A stretch of DNA of 64,000 nucleotides from CAWEDP01 sp963807925 (GCA_963807925.1 CAWEDP010000002.1:2976001-3040000); one strand, 5' to 3'; counted from the stretch's first letter, positions 1 to 9,587 are shown. Numbers and translations: made by a program. The notes: generated by a model not told the origin, from the letters alone.

Positions 1-157
1 TGGGAAGATCTCCTCTCCGTGCGACGCAGTCTGGGCTGCGCGCCGAGATCGCTTGGGCTGCCGTCACACGACAAGCCGACATCTACAGGAATGACACCAA
101 AGGCGGTGAACAGTCCGACTCCAAGGTGCAACTTTTTACTAAAGTCTGGCCCCTGTG
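1..157. other. Intergenic edge of window, no gene seen
   Basis: No convincing coding frame is visible here. A short inverted repeat, TGTCAA-T-TTGACA, lies at 156-168 and overlaps the glcF stop codon; it could be a small operator or a stem, but nothing else supports a role. Confidence 0.4.
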
Positions 158-1507
158 TCAATTTGACATCCCTCCGCGTGCCTCGCCCGAACGGTCCTCA
201 ACGGCGAGACCGCGGCCCGCGATCGACGCCTCGACGAGCTCGATCGGATGCACCACTCGCCAGGCATGGCCGGCGCGGGCCGCGGCGGCGGCGATTTGCA
301 GCATACAGCCTGGATTCCCCGTCGCCACGACCTCCGGATCCAGGACGGCGATGTGGCCGACCTTGCGCTCGCCCAGCGCGCCGGCAGCCTCTGGCTGCAC
401 GAGATTGTAGATGCCCGCGCTGCCACAGCAGACCTCCGGCTCTGCCGGGCTGAGGAGCTCGAGACCCGGGATCGCCTGGAGCAACTCGCGCGGCTCCGCC
501 CGCACGCCCTGAGCGTGCGCCAGGTGACAGGCATCGTGATAGACGACGCGACGAGGGACCGGATGCCGCGCGGCGCGCGGCGGCCCGAGCTCGGCGACCA
601 TCTCCGACACGTCCCGCACCCGCGACGCGAACGCCCGCGCGCGGGCCGCCCAGGATGGATCGTGCGCGAGCAGCTCGCCGTATTCCTTCATCGACGACCC
701 GCAGCCGGCCGCGTTGACGACGATACGGTCCACGTCCGCGCGTTCGAAAATCTCGATCAGCCGCCGAGCGAACCCGCGCGCCTCGTCGAGCCGCCCGGCG
801 TGCAGCGCGAGCGCGCCGCAACACCCCTGCGAAGCCGGGGCCAGCACCTCGCACCCTTCGGCGGCGAGCACGTTGACGGTTGCCCGATTCACCGCCGGAA
901 ACACGAGCCGCTGCACGCACCCGGTCAGCACACCCACCTTCCGGCGGACCTCGCCCACCGCGGGGGTGCGCTCGGGCGTGCGGGCGCGCAGCGACGCCCA
1001 CGTGACCGGCGGCGCGAGCGCGAGAATCGCGCGGACGCGGGAGGGCAGCGCCGCGCCGAGGCGTGAGCCCGCAGTCGCGCGCACGAGCCCCCCGAAAAGC
1101 GCCAGCGGTGCGAGCAGCACGCGCAGCCGGTTCGGATACGGAATCAGGCTGAAAATCGTCGCCCGGAACGCCCGATCGGCAAGCGAGCGCTCGTGGTGCC
1201 GCTCGATCTGCGCCCGGGTGCGCTCGATGAGGGGACCGTATTGCACCCCGGACGGACAGGCCGTCACACACGCCATGCACCCGAGGCAGGCATCGAAATG
1301 GCGCACGAACGCGGCCGATACCGGCGTGCGCCCTTCGAGCGCCGCCTTCATCAGGTAGATGCGGCCGCGAGGCGAATCCATCTCCTCGCCCCACAGGAGA
1401 TAGGTCGGACAGCTCGGCAGACAGAATCCGCAGTGGACACACTTGTCGATGAGCGCTTGCTGCGGCGCATCAACGGCGTCGAAGGTCGAGGTCACCTCTC
1501 GCGCCAC
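158..1507 (-). CDS. glcF: Glycolate oxidase iron-sulfur subunit GlcF
   Basis: This is the Fe-S subunit of a GlcDEF-type 2-hydroxyacid oxidase, which passes electrons from the flavin subunits toward quinone at the inner face of the membrane. The 449-residue protein has two N-terminal 4Fe-4S motifs, CVHCGFCLPSCP (about residues 22-33) and CLGCMACVTACP (about 74-85). Two CCG-type cysteine-rich domains follow, with cores QGCCGALALH and EVCCGSAGIYN. Length and domain order fit GlcF. It is the last gene of a minus-strand operon glcD-glcE-glcF, 31 bp after glcE. D-lactate dehydrogenase LldE-type systems use a shorter protein, so GlcF fits better, but the true substrate (glycolate or D-lactate) cannot be read from sequence. 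Confidence 0.9.
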   Translation of the reverse strand: MAREVTSTFDAVDAPQQALIDKCVHCGFCLPSCPTYLLWGEEMDSPRGRIYLMKAALEGRTPVSAAFVRHFDACLGCMACVTACPSGVQYGPLIERTRAQIERHHERSLADRAFRATIFSLIPYPNRLRVLLAPLALFGGLVRATAGSRLGAALPSRVRAILALAPPVTWASLRARTPERTPAVGEVRRKVGVLTGCVQRLVFPAVNRATVNVLAAEGCEVLAPASQGCCGALALHAGRLDEARGFARRLIEIFERADVDRIVVNAAGCGSSMKEYGELLAHDPSWAARARAFASRVRDVSEMVAELGPPRAARHPVPRRVVYHDACHLAHAQGVRAEPRELLQAIPGLELLSPAEPEVCCGSAGIYNLVQPEAAGALGERKVGHIAVLDPEVVATGNPGCMLQIAAAAARAGHAWRVVHPIELVEASIAGRGLAVEDRSGEARGGMSN

Positions 1508-1538
1508 GTCGTCACCCCTGTGTTCGCCCGTCGCGGGC

Positions 1539-2801
1539 TCACACCGGCCCCCGGGCGGCGTTGAGAATGTCGGCCGGATCGAACGCGCGTTTCACCGCGC
1601 TCACGAGCGCTCCCCGATCGCCGAGTGATCCCCAGACGTCGACCGCCGATTTCACATCCGCCGTCGCGCGCACGACGACGACGTGGGTCACCACGTCGGA
1701 CGTGCGCAGCCGGTCGACGGCGGCGGCGGCGGTCGCGGTGTCGGCCTCGATACGGATGTGGCCGGCTCCCACGCCCGCGCGCGCGCGCAGGGCAATCGGC
1801 ACGCTGCAGGCGCGGGCGATCTCGTCGGCCATCGTCAGCACCCGCGCAAGATCCGCCGGCAGCCAGCTGCACCGGACAATCGTGCCGGGGATCGACCAGA
1901 AACGATCGCTCTGATCCTGCCAGCACTCGCGCTCGGCTTCCTCCACCCTGACGTCGACGGCCGCATCGACGAGCAGACGGACCGCCCGGTCGATTTGCGC
2001 GTCGACGGCGGCCCGGGTGGACGCGAACTGGAGCAGCAAGCGAGGCGGCGACGCGCGCACGCCGCCGACCGTCATGTCGGCGTCGAACGCGGACGGCTCG
2101 AGCTGACTGCCGGCGACAGCCGCCGCGGCGCGGGCGGCCGATTCCCGGTCGGAAAACGTCGCCACGATCGTGGAGGTTGCGGCGGGCAGCGGCGCCAGCT
2201 TGAAGGTGGCGGTGGCAATGGCGGCCAGGCTGCCGAACGATCCGCTGACCAGTTTCCCAAGGTCGTAGCCGGCGACGTTCTTCACCACGTTGCCGCCCGC
2301 CTTCACCACCCGGCCGTCGGTCAGCGCCAGCTGAATCCCAATCAGGAGATCGCGGGGGGTTCCGTATCGCTGGCGAAGGGGACCGCTGTCGTTGGTGGCA
2401 ATCGCGCCGCCAATTGTCGCCCGCTCGTCCACGGCGTCGAGGGGGAGCCACTGCCGGTGCCGCTGCAGCTCGCGGTTCACCGCGCGCAGCGGGGCGCCGG
2501 CTTCGACCGTGGCCGTCAGATCCCCGTGCTCGTGCGCGAGCACCCGGTTCAAGCGCCGTGTGCTCACGACGACATCGAACGGGCGCGGCCGGCGCCCCCA
2601 GCCGATCCGCGTGCCGCCGCCGCGCAACACGACGCCGACCCGCGCGTTCGACGCCCACGCGAGGACCTCCGCCAGCATCTCGACCGACGCCGGCTCGACG
2701 ACCGCCTGCGGCATCACGTCGTCGATCGCGTCGGTCTCTGCCGCCGGGCGGCTGCAGGGCAGGATGGACGGATGGCAGGATTGCAGCAACGAAGGCAGCA
2801 T
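1539..2801 (-). CDS. glcE: Glycolate oxidase FAD-binding subunit GlcE
   Basis: This is the smaller FAD-binding subunit of the GlcDEF oxidase. The 420-residue protein starts with a PCMH-type FAD domain: VVLRGGGTRIGWG near residue 55 is the pyrophosphate-binding loop, followed by LTATVEAGAPL and TIGGAIATNDSGPLR. The NVVKNVAGYDLGKL segment is typical of GlcE. The C-terminal half is divergent, as is usual for this subunit. It sits 6 bp downstream of glcD and 31 bp upstream of glcF, so the three are almost certainly one transcript. No frame disruption is seen. Confidence 0.88.
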   Translation of the reverse strand: MLPSLLQSCHPSILPCSRPAAETDAIDDVMPQAVVEPASVEMLAEVLAWASNARVGVVLRGGGTRIGWGRRPRPFDVVVSTRRLNRVLAHEHGDLTATVEAGAPLRAVNRELQRHRQWLPLDAVDERATIGGAIATNDSGPLRQRYGTPRDLLIGIQLALTDGRVVKAGGNVVKNVAGYDLGKLVSGSFGSLAAIATATFKLAPLPAATSTIVATFSDRESAARAAAAVAGSQLEPSAFDADMTVGGVRASPPRLLLQFASTRAAVDAQIDRAVRLLVDAAVDVRVEEAERECWQDQSDRFWSIPGTIVRCSWLPADLARVLTMADEIARACSVPIALRARAGVGAGHIRIEADTATAAAAVDRLRTSDVVTHVVVVRATADVKSAVDVWGSLGDRGALVSAVKRAFDPADILNAARGPV

Positions 2802-2807
2802 TGATGA

Positions 2808-4256
2808 TCAGAACCGCTCCGCCAGGCCGGCCTTCTCGATCGGATGCTCGCGGTACGGGCCCGGCACCTCGCCGCACAGACGCGGCGTCGGAAAGACCTT
2901 GCCCGGATTGCAGAGGCTCCGCGGATCGAACGCGAGGCGCACGCGCTGCATGGCGTCGAGGTCCGCCGCCGAGAACATCTTCGGCATGTACTCGGCCTTG
3001 TCGGCGCCGACGCCGTGTTCGCCGGTGATCGACCCGCCGGCCTCCACGCAGTAGGTCAGGATCTCGCCGGCCACCTCCACGGCGCGGTCCGCCTCGCCTG
3101 GGACGCGCTCGTCGTAGCAGATGAGCGGATGCAGGTTGCCGTCGCCGGCATGGAACACGTTGCCGATCCGCAGCCCCGATCGCGCCTCGAGCGCCCGAAT
3201 GCGGCCGAGCACCTCGGGGAGCTTCGTCCGCGGCACGACGCCGTCCTGGACGTAGTAGTTCGGCGACACGCGACCCATGGCGGCGAACGCCGCCTTCCGG
3301 CCACGCCAGATGCGCGCGCGCTGCGATTCGTCGGGGGCGATCTCGATGCGCGTGGCGCCGTGCGCGCGGCACGTGGCCTCGACGATGTCGAAGAGCGATC
3401 GCACCTCCGCATCCGGCCCATCGAGCTCGACGATCAGGATCGTGTCCGCCGCCGGAAAATGGGGCTGCACGGCCGCTTCGGCGGCGCGGATCGCGAGCGC
3501 ATCCATCATCTCCACTGCCGCCGGAATGATCCCTTCGCCGATGATGGCCGACACGGCCGCCCCGCCGGCGGCGATGCTGTCGAATGCCGCGAGCAGCGTC
3601 TGCACGCTTTCCGGCTTTCGGAGAATCCGCAGCACGATCTTCGTTGCGATCCCCAGGGTCCCCTCCGAGCCCACGAACAGGCCGAGCAGGTCCGGGCCGG
3701 GAGCGTCGACCGTCGGACTGCCGATGTGCACCAGCTCGCCATCCGGCAGCACCACCTCGAGCCCCAGCACGTGGTGGACGGTGAACCCGTACTTCAGGCA
3801 GTGCGCGCCGCCGGAGTTCTCGGCGACGTTGCCGCCGATCGAGCACACCTGCTGACTCGACGGATCGGGCGCGTAGTAGTACCCGCGCGGCGCCACCGCC
3901 CGGGTGATGTCGAGGTTCGTCACGCCGGGCTCCGCCGTCACCCGCCGGTTGGCGATGTCGACCTCGAGCAGGCGATTGAGCCGCGACAGCGCGACGACGA
4001 TCCCGCCGGCGACCGGCAGCGCGCCGCCCGACAGCCCGGTCCCATGACCGCGCGCCACGAACGGAACGCCCGCGCGATGGCAGATCCGCACGACGGCCTG
4101 GACCTCGGCGGCCGATCCCGGCAGGACGACAAGGGCGGGCGGGCACCGCAGGTGCGGCAGCGCGTCGCACTCGTAGGTCAGAAGCTGCAGCGGCTCCTGC
4201 AGCACCGCCGCGGGACCGCAGACGCCGACCAGTTCGCTCACCACGCGGGCATCCAT
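2808..4256 (-). CDS. glcD: FAD-linked oxidase GlcD
   Basis: This is the catalytic FAD subunit that oxidises glycolate or D-lactate type 2-hydroxyacids. The 482-residue protein has an N-terminal FAD_binding_4 domain (VVLPGSAAEVQAVVRICHR, then the glycine loop FVARGHGTGLSGGALP near residue 70, and QVCSIGGNVAENSGG) and a C-terminal FAD-oxidase domain with GNVFHAGDGNLHPLICYD, whose histidines are the conserved active-site region. GEHGVGADKAEYMPKMF is another family signature. It is the first gene of glcDEF and is divergent from a lactate-family permease. A TATACG-like -10 lies 12-17 bp upstream of the start; a -35 is not clear. ATG at 4256 gives the full family length. Confidence 0.9.
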   Translation of the reverse strand: MDARVVSELVGVCGPAAVLQEPLQLLTYECDALPHLRCPPALVVLPGSAAEVQAVVRICHRAGVPFVARGHGTGLSGGALPVAGGIVVALSRLNRLLEVDIANRRVTAEPGVTNLDITRAVAPRGYYYAPDPSSQQVCSIGGNVAENSGGAHCLKYGFTVHHVLGLEVVLPDGELVHIGSPTVDAPGPDLLGLFVGSEGTLGIATKIVLRILRKPESVQTLLAAFDSIAAGGAAVSAIIGEGIIPAAVEMMDALAIRAAEAAVQPHFPAADTILIVELDGPDAEVRSLFDIVEATCRAHGATRIEIAPDESQRARIWRGRKAAFAAMGRVSPNYYVQDGVVPRTKLPEVLGRIRALEARSGLRIGNVFHAGDGNLHPLICYDERVPGEADRAVEVAGEILTYCVEAGGSITGEHGVGADKAEYMPKMFSAADLDAMQRVRLAFDPRSLCNPGKVFPTPRLCGEVPGPYREHPIEKAGLAERF

Positions 4257-4307
4257 CTCGCGTTCTTATCGTATATGCTCTCGGCGGGGAATGACGGATC
4301 TCTCGCG

Positions 4308-4341
4308 GCTCGAGTCCCGAGGCTCGAGGCTCGAGGCCCGA
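4308..4341. repeat. Short tandem GAGGCTC repeat in glcD-permease spacer
   Basis: Imperfect 7-bp units (GAGGCTC, GAGGCTC, GAGGCCC) lie in the divergent spacer just before the permease start. They resemble a microsatellite expansion rather than an operator; no function is claimed. Confidence 0.4.
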
Positions 4342-4354
4342 AGCGAGATCGCCC

Positions 4355-6052
4355 ATGTGGCAGCACAACTACACGCCGGTCGGCGGCAGCCTTGGTCTGT
4401 CGGCGGCCATCGCCGCGATTCCCATCGCGGTCCTGTTCATCATGCTGGGCGCGATGCGGAAGCCGGCATGGATGGCCGCCACGACGGCGCTGGCGTCGGC
4501 GCTGCTCGTGTCGCTGGCGGCCTACGGCATGCCGGTGCGCCTCGCGCTCGTCTCGAGCGTGTACGGCGCGGCGTACGGCATGTTCCCGATCGCCTGGATT
4601 GTCTTCACGTCGATCATGCTGTACCGGCTCGCCGTCGACACCGGCAAATTCGAGATCATCAAGGATTCGGTCGGCGGCCTGACGAGCGACCGGCGGCTCC
4701 AGGCGATGTTCATCGCCTTCTCGTTCGGCGCGTTCATCGAAGGCGCCGCGGGATTCGGTGCGCCCGTCGCCGTGTCGGGCGCCATGCTGGCCGGTCTCGG
4801 GTTTTCGCCGTTCTACGCCGCCGGGATTTGCCTCCTGGCGAACACGGCGCCGGTCGCCTTCGGCTCGATAGGCATTCCGGTCATCACGCTGGCCAACGTC
4901 ACCGGCCTGCCGGTCGCGGCCGTGAGCGCGATGGTCGGCCGGCTCTGCGCGATGATCTCGGTGCTGATCCCCGGCTACCTGATCGTCGTCATGACGGGGC
5001 CCAAGCGCGCGCTCGAAGTGCTGCCCGCGATCGTCGCGTGCGGGCTGTCGTTTGCCGGCATGCAGTTCTACGTCTCCAATTCCGTCGGCCCCGAGCTCAC
5101 CGACATCATGAGCTCGCTCACCTGCATCGTGGTCATGGTGCTGGTGCTGAAATTGTGGCGCCCGAAGAACATCGTGCGGCTCGAGAGTGACACGCCGGTA
5201 TCGCACGTCGCCATCGGGCATTCGGCCGGCGAGCTCGTGATGGCGTGGATGCCGTACCTGCTGCTCGTCGTGGCGGTGCTGCTGGTCGGAGACGCCGACA
5301 TCAAGCTGAAGATCAACCAGTGGACCGACAGCCTGCTCCCCGGATTCGTGCCCACTTTGGCCGCGTCGGCTACCAGGACGGCAGGCCAGCTCAATCGCAT
5401 CCGCGTGCCGGGCCTCCACAACATGATCACGCAGCTCCCGCCGGTCACGCCACGGCCGACGCCCTATGCGGCGGTGTTCGAGTTCAACTGGCTGAGCGCT
5501 TCGGGCACGGCGTGCTTCCTGGCCATCCTCGCGACCGCCGCCGTGCTGCGTATCCGGCCGGGACGCGTGGTCAAGGCATACGTGGACACGTTCAAACAGC
5601 TCAAGCTCGCGCTCGTCACGATCGCGTCGATGCTCGCGCTCGCGTATCTCATGAACTACTCGGGGATGACGTCGACCTTGGGGCTGGCATTCGCCGGCAC
5701 GGGCGTTGCGTTTCCGTTCTTCAGCGCCGTCATCGGCTGGCTCGGCGTGTTCCTGACCGGCAGCGACACCTCGGCCAACGCGCTCTTCGGCAACCTGCAG
5801 GTCGTCACGGCGAACGCGCTGCACCTCAACCCCGTGCTCACCGCATCGGTGAATTCCGCCGCCGGGGTGATGGGAAAGATGATCTCCGTCCAGAGCATCG
5901 CCGTCGCCGTCGCCGCGACCGGTATGACCCGTGACGACGAGGGCCGGCTGTTCCGCTTCACGATCAAGCACAGCGTGCTGCTGATGGTGGCCATGGCCAT
6001 CCTCTCGCTGTGTTACGCCTATCTGTTCCCTGGCGCCGTTCCCAGGGGCTGA
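4355..6052 (+). CDS. lctP: L-lactate/glycolate permease (LctP family)
   Basis: This is an inner-membrane proton symporter for lactate or glycolate. The 565-residue, strongly hydrophobic protein matches the LctP/GlcA family in length and pattern of about 12-14 membrane segments. Family signatures seen include FIEGAAGFGAPVAVSGAML near residue 128 and WLGVFLTGSDTSANALFGNL near residue 467. It is divergent from glcDEF, and this pairing (uptake plus oxidation of the same class of acid) is a classical arrangement, so glycolate or lactate is the probable substrate. The central loop around residues 345-375 is longer and more polar than the rest. The gene is intact. Confidence 0.9.
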   Translation: MWQHNYTPVGGSLGLSAAIAAIPIAVLFIMLGAMRKPAWMAATTALASALLVSLAAYGMPVRLALVSSVYGAAYGMFPIAWIVFTSIMLYRLAVDTGKFEIIKDSVGGLTSDRRLQAMFIAFSFGAFIEGAAGFGAPVAVSGAMLAGLGFSPFYAAGICLLANTAPVAFGSIGIPVITLANVTGLPVAAVSAMVGRLCAMISVLIPGYLIVVMTGPKRALEVLPAIVACGLSFAGMQFYVSNSVGPELTDIMSSLTCIVVMVLVLKLWRPKNIVRLESDTPVSHVAIGHSAGELVMAWMPYLLLVVAVLLVGDADIKLKINQWTDSLLPGFVPTLAASATRTAGQLNRIRVPGLHNMITQLPPVTPRPTPYAAVFEFNWLSASGTACFLAILATAAVLRIRPGRVVKAYVDTFKQLKLALVTIASMLALAYLMNYSGMTSTLGLAFAGTGVAFPFFSAVIGWLGVFLTGSDTSANALFGNLQVVTANALHLNPVLTASVNSAAGVMGKMISVQSIAVAVAATGMTRDDEGRLFRFTIKHSVLLMVAMAILSLCYAYLFPGAVPRG

Positions 6053-6221
6053 GCGGGCCGTCGATTCAAAAATCCGGATCCGTGCACGCTTTTTCCTCCT
6101 CGCAGCCGAATTTCGTCCACTCTCACGTCGACTCGCCGTTGACGCGGTCGAGGGACCCTTCTACGATTTCAGATCCTGTGCGGAAAGCGACCGAGCGTCT
6201 CGGGTTTCAAAAGGAGAGTTC

Positions 6222-9200
6222 ATGCGCGTGAAAGGCTTGTTGATAGTGCTCGCTGCGCTGGTGATGCTGCCGGCGTCGGCGTACGCACAAGCGTCCATCA
6301 CCGGCGTGGTGAAGGACGCGTCCGGGGCCGTGCTTCCCGGCGTCACGGTTGAAGCGGCCAGTCCGGCGCTGATCGAAAAGGTTCGGTCGGCCACGACCGA
6401 CGGCACCGGTCAGTACCGCATCATCGACCTTCGGCCGGGGGAGTACTCGGTCACGTTCACCCTGCCGGGGTTCAACACCTTCAAACGTGAAGGCGTCGAG
6501 CTGACCGGTTCGTTCGTCGCGACGATCAATGCCGAGCTGAAAGTGGGCGGCGTCACGGAAACCATCACCGTGACGGGCGAAACGCCCATCGTCGACGTGC
6601 AGAGCGTCCGGCGCCAGACGACGCTGAGCAATGAAGTCCTGACCACCGTGCCGACGGCGCGGTCGTGGGCGGCGACCGCCATCCTGATCCCCGGCATCAC
6701 GATTCAGGCCGGCACGAGTGCGGATATCCAGGTGACACCGCAGATGACGGTGTTCGGCGGCGCCGGCGGGCGGACCAACGAAGGCCGCATGCAGGTCGAC
6801 GGCCTCGGCACCGGCGCGGCGTTGAACGGCGGCGGCGTGTCGACCTACGTGGCCGACATCTCGAACGCGCAGGAAGTCGTGACGACGACCTCGGGCGGCC
6901 TCGGCGAGGCCGAAGTCGGCGGGCCGTCGATGAATATCGTGCCGAAGAGCGGAGGCAATACCGTCAAAGGTCAGGCCTACCTGTCGGACGTCCCGTCGTC
7001 CTGGGTGGGCAGCAACTACACGCCGGAGCTGCAGGCGGCGGGCCTGGGCGTCCCGGGGCAGCTCATCAAGCAGTGGGACGAGACGTTCGGCGTCGGCGGA
7101 CCGATCAAGAAGGATCGGTTGTGGTACTACGGCACGTACCGCGACGAAGGGCAGCACCGATCCATCCCGAACGTCTATCCGAACCTGAACGCCGGCGATC
7201 CGACCAAGTGGGACTACCAGCCGGACACGAGCAAGCAGGCGCGCGGAGCCGAGAGCTTCCAGCTGTCGAGCGTCCGCCTGTCATCGCAGATCACACCCCG
7301 CAACAAACTCAACTTCCAGTGGGACATGCAGTGGCCGTGCAATGGCTCGGCCGTGACCGCCAACGCTGATGCCTGCCGTGCGCAGTCGCAGTCCGACGCC
7401 TTCTACGGTTCGCTGGGGCTCGGCGGGCTCACCGCGAATTCGTCGCCCGAGACGGCCGGCTACCTCCGGACGCTCGTGCAGAACCACCAGATCACGTGGC
7501 AGTCGCCGACGACCAGCCGCCTTCTGCTTGAGGCCGGCGTGGGCACCTACCGTGCGGCGTGGGGGCCGTTCGAGAGCCCCGGCAATCCGACGCGCGGACT
7601 GGTGCGCGTGACCGAGCTGCAGGGGCGCAACGGCGCGGTAGCGAACTTCAACTACCGATCGCAGAACTGGGCGCAGGACTTCGACAATCCGAACCGGTGG
7701 CGCGCGTCGGCTTCGTATGTGACCGGCGCCAACAGCATGAAGTTCGGCTACGAGGGCAGCTACCTGGTCGAGGACATCCAGAACCACGGCAACGATCTCA
7801 ACCTCGCCTACACCCTCAACGGCGGCGTCCCCTCGTCGCTCACCGAGAGTCTCCGCGTCTACACGCAGTCGGACCGCGTCAGGACGACGTCGCTCTACGG
7901 GCAGGACCAGTGGACGCGGGGCCGCATGACACTGCAGGGCGCGCTGCGGTTCGACAACGCGTGGAGCTATTCGCCCGCGCAGACGATCGGACCGGCGCTC
8001 ATCAACGGCCAGACGTTCCTGCCGACACCGCTCAGCTTCGACCGTACCGACGGCGTCAACTACAAGGACATCTCCCCGCGCGGGGGTGTGGCCTACGACG
8101 TGTTCGGCAACGGAAAGACGTCGGTCAAGATCAACGTCGGGAAGTACATGGATCCGGCCAGCAACCTGAACAACAACTACTCGATCTCCAACCCGATCGC
8201 GCGCATCGCGACGTCGACGACGCGCACATGGACCGACAACGGAACCGGAGGGGCGGGAACGAGCGGGTACCGCGATTTCATTCCGGAGTGCGACCTGACC
8301 AACAACGCCCTCAACGGCGAGTGCGGTGCGGCGACGGCGCAGACCTTCGGAACGTCCACGCGGACGACGGCTGCGATTGACTCGGCGCTCCTGAACGGGT
8401 GGGGCGTCCGGCCGCGCGACTGGCAGTTCGGCGCGTCGGTCCAGCAGCAGATCGCGCCGCGCTTCTCGATGGAAGTCGGCTACTTCAAGCGATGGCTGCA
8501 GAACTTCACGGCCACCGACAATCTGGCGGTGACGGCGAACGACTTCACGCCCTACAGCATCACTGCGCCTTCCGACGGCAGGCTCCCCGGCGGCGGGGGC
8601 TACACCGTGGGCACGCTCTACAACGTCGTGCCGTCGCTGTTCGGCGTGACCAGCAACAACATCACCCGGGCGGAGAACTTCGGCACGCAGTACCAGAGTT
8701 ACAACGGCATGCTGCTCAACCTCAGCGCGAGGATGCGCAACGGGGTCACGTTGACGGGCGGCATCAACAGCGGCGTCACCGTGATCGACAGCTGCGACGT
8801 GCGCGCGGCGCTGCCTGAAACCAACGCAACCAACCCCTACTGCCACTCGGATCCCGGATTCGTCACCAAGCTGAACGCAATCGGGTCCTACACGCTGCCG
8901 AAGATCGACGTGCTGGTGGCCGGCACTTTCCGGAGCGACCAGGGCGCCTCGCTGGCGGCCAACTACAACGTCCCGGCGGCGGTCATCACGGCGGCGCTGG
9001 GCCGTCCGGCCAGTCTCGCCGGCACCACGCAGTCCATCAACATGGTCGCGCCCGGCCAGGTGTGGGGCGATCGGGTCAACGAGATCGACCTTCGCCTCGC
9101 GAAGATCCTGAAGTTCGGACGGACGCGCACCAACATCGGCATCGACATCTTCAACCTGATCAACTCGAACGCGGTGCTCACCTACAACCAGACGTTCAGT

Positions 9201-9293
9201 CCGACCGTCACCACGGGTGCCGGCGCGTGGCTGGCGCCGCAGTCGGTGCTGACGCCGCGGTTCGTCAAGATCAGCGCGCAGATCGATTTCTAA
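6222..9293 (+). CDS. TonB-dependent receptor, Oar-like (CarboxypepD_reg-like N-terminus)
   Basis: This is an outer-membrane receptor for TonB-driven uptake of a large substrate; the substrate is unknown. The 1023-residue protein has a signal peptide ending at ASAYAQ, then a carboxypeptidase-regulatory-like domain (ITGVVKDASGAVLPGVTVE, about residues 27-110). A plug domain with EGRMQVDGLGTGAAL follows, then a long beta-barrel. It ends with phenylalanine (AQIDF), the usual outer-membrane sorting signal. AAAGGAGAGTTC precedes the ATG. It is a close paralogue of the receptor at 24188-27284; the two share order and many blocks such as QITWQSPTTSRLLLEAG and ILKFGRTRTN. A strong hairpin follows the stop. 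Confidence 0.9.
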   Translation: MRVKGLLIVLAALVMLPASAYAQASITGVVKDASGAVLPGVTVEAASPALIEKVRSATTDGTGQYRIIDLRPGEYSVTFTLPGFNTFKREGVELTGSFVATINAELKVGGVTETITVTGETPIVDVQSVRRQTTLSNEVLTTVPTARSWAATAILIPGITIQAGTSADIQVTPQMTVFGGAGGRTNEGRMQVDGLGTGAALNGGGVSTYVADISNAQEVVTTTSGGLGEAEVGGPSMNIVPKSGGNTVKGQAYLSDVPSSWVGSNYTPELQAAGLGVPGQLIKQWDETFGVGGPIKKDRLWYYGTYRDEGQHRSIPNVYPNLNAGDPTKWDYQPDTSKQARGAESFQLSSVRLSSQITPRNKLNFQWDMQWPCNGSAVTANADACRAQSQSDAFYGSLGLGGLTANSSPETAGYLRTLVQNHQITWQSPTTSRLLLEAGVGTYRAAWGPFESPGNPTRGLVRVTELQGRNGAVANFNYRSQNWAQDFDNPNRWRASASYVTGANSMKFGYEGSYLVEDIQNHGNDLNLAYTLNGGVPSSLTESLRVYTQSDRVRTTSLYGQDQWTRGRMTLQGALRFDNAWSYSPAQTIGPALINGQTFLPTPLSFDRTDGVNYKDISPRGGVAYDVFGNGKTSVKINVGKYMDPASNLNNNYSISNPIARIATSTTRTWTDNGTGGAGTSGYRDFIPECDLTNNALNGECGAATAQTFGTSTRTTAAIDSALLNGWGVRPRDWQFGASVQQQIAPRFSMEVGYFKRWLQNFTATDNLAVTANDFTPYSITAPSDGRLPGGGGYTVGTLYNVVPSLFGVTSNNITRAENFGTQYQSYNGMLLNLSARMRNGVTLTGGINSGVTVIDSCDVRAALPETNATNPYCHSDPGFVTKLNAIGSYTLPKIDVLVAGTFRSDQGASLAANYNVPAAVITAALGRPASLAGTTQSINMVAPGQVWGDRVNEIDLRLAKILKFGRTRTNIGIDIFNLINSNAVLTYNQTFSPTVTTGAGAWLAPQSVLTPRFVKISAQIDF

Positions 9294-9369
9294 CCGCGGA
9301 GGAGGCCGAGGCGCCCGCGGGACGCCAAGGCGACAAAGACGCAACGAAAGACCGCAGCGGCAAGACGAG

Positions 9370-9399
9370 ACGGGCCGGGGAGGCAGCTCCCCGGCCCGT
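9370..9399 (+). terminator. Rho-independent-type hairpin after TonB receptor
   Basis: A perfect 12-bp GC stem, ACGGGCCGGGGA pairing with TCCCCGGCCCGT, encloses a 6-nt loop and is followed by a modest T-rich run (TTGCTTCTT). It lies 77 bp after the receptor stop codon. The poor T tract lowers certainty. Confidence 0.6.
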
Positions 9400-9464
9400 T
9401 GCTTCTTGGCGACCGATCGCTGGTCAGCGGTTCGCGAAGTGACCGGCTTCATTTCACATTTGGG

Positions 9465-9571
9465 AGTAGTGTCCGGCTTCAGCCGGACCAGCCCTGGGAC
9501 CCGCGGTAGTGTCCGGCTTCAGCCGGACCCAGCCCTGGGACCCGCGGTAGTGTCCGGCTTCAGCCGGACCA
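9465..9571. repeat. Array of three REP-like palindromes (40-41 bp spacing)
   Basis: Three copies of the palindrome GTCCGGCTTCAGCCGGAC (8-bp arms, TC loop) lie at 9471-9488, 9511-9528 and 9552-9569, each preceded by TAGT. Copies are joined by CAGCCCTGGGACCCGCGG-type spacers, making a direct repeat of about 40 bp. The same palindrome recurs at 40680-40697 and, within nuoL, at 56501-56518. The array fills the spacer before the next gene, and nothing else is seen between 9400 and 9593. Confidence 0.85.
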
Positions 9572-9581
9572 GCCCTGGCGG

Positions 9582-9587
9582 TAGAAT
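9582..9587 (+). promoter_or_regulatory. -10 motif TAGAAT, possible leaderless start
   Basis: TAGAAT lies six bases before the GTG at 9594, which would place transcription start at or next to the start codon. No Shine-Dalgarno is present in that gap. The -35 region would fall within the last palindrome of the array. Confidence 0.45.

Noticed and set aside
158..4256. Assignment of the operon as LldEFG lactate oxidase
   Set aside because: The three subunits match GlcD (FAD), GlcE (FAD) and long GlcF (two 4Fe-4S plus two CCG domains); LldE/F/G have a different division of domains.
4300..4345. tRNA-like T-arm (GGCTCGAGTCCCGAG)
   Set aside because: No cloverleaf could be built around it; the stretch is a short GAGGCTC tandem repeat.
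4238..5971. A 577-residue minus-strand open frame opposite the permease
   Set aside because: Composition is His/Arg/Asp-rich without hydrophobic or domain structure; the permease on the plus strand explains the region.
7281..9452. A 723-residue open frame on the minus strand, opposite the TonB receptor
   Set aside because: It has no recognisable motif, is rich in Arg, Val and Asp as expected of an antisense shadow in high-GC DNA, and the plus-strand receptor is a clear protein.
9465..9571. CRISPR array candidate
   Set aside because: The three units are palindromes with near-identical spacers, not unique spacers, and the same palindrome is dispersed elsewhere; no cas genes are present.
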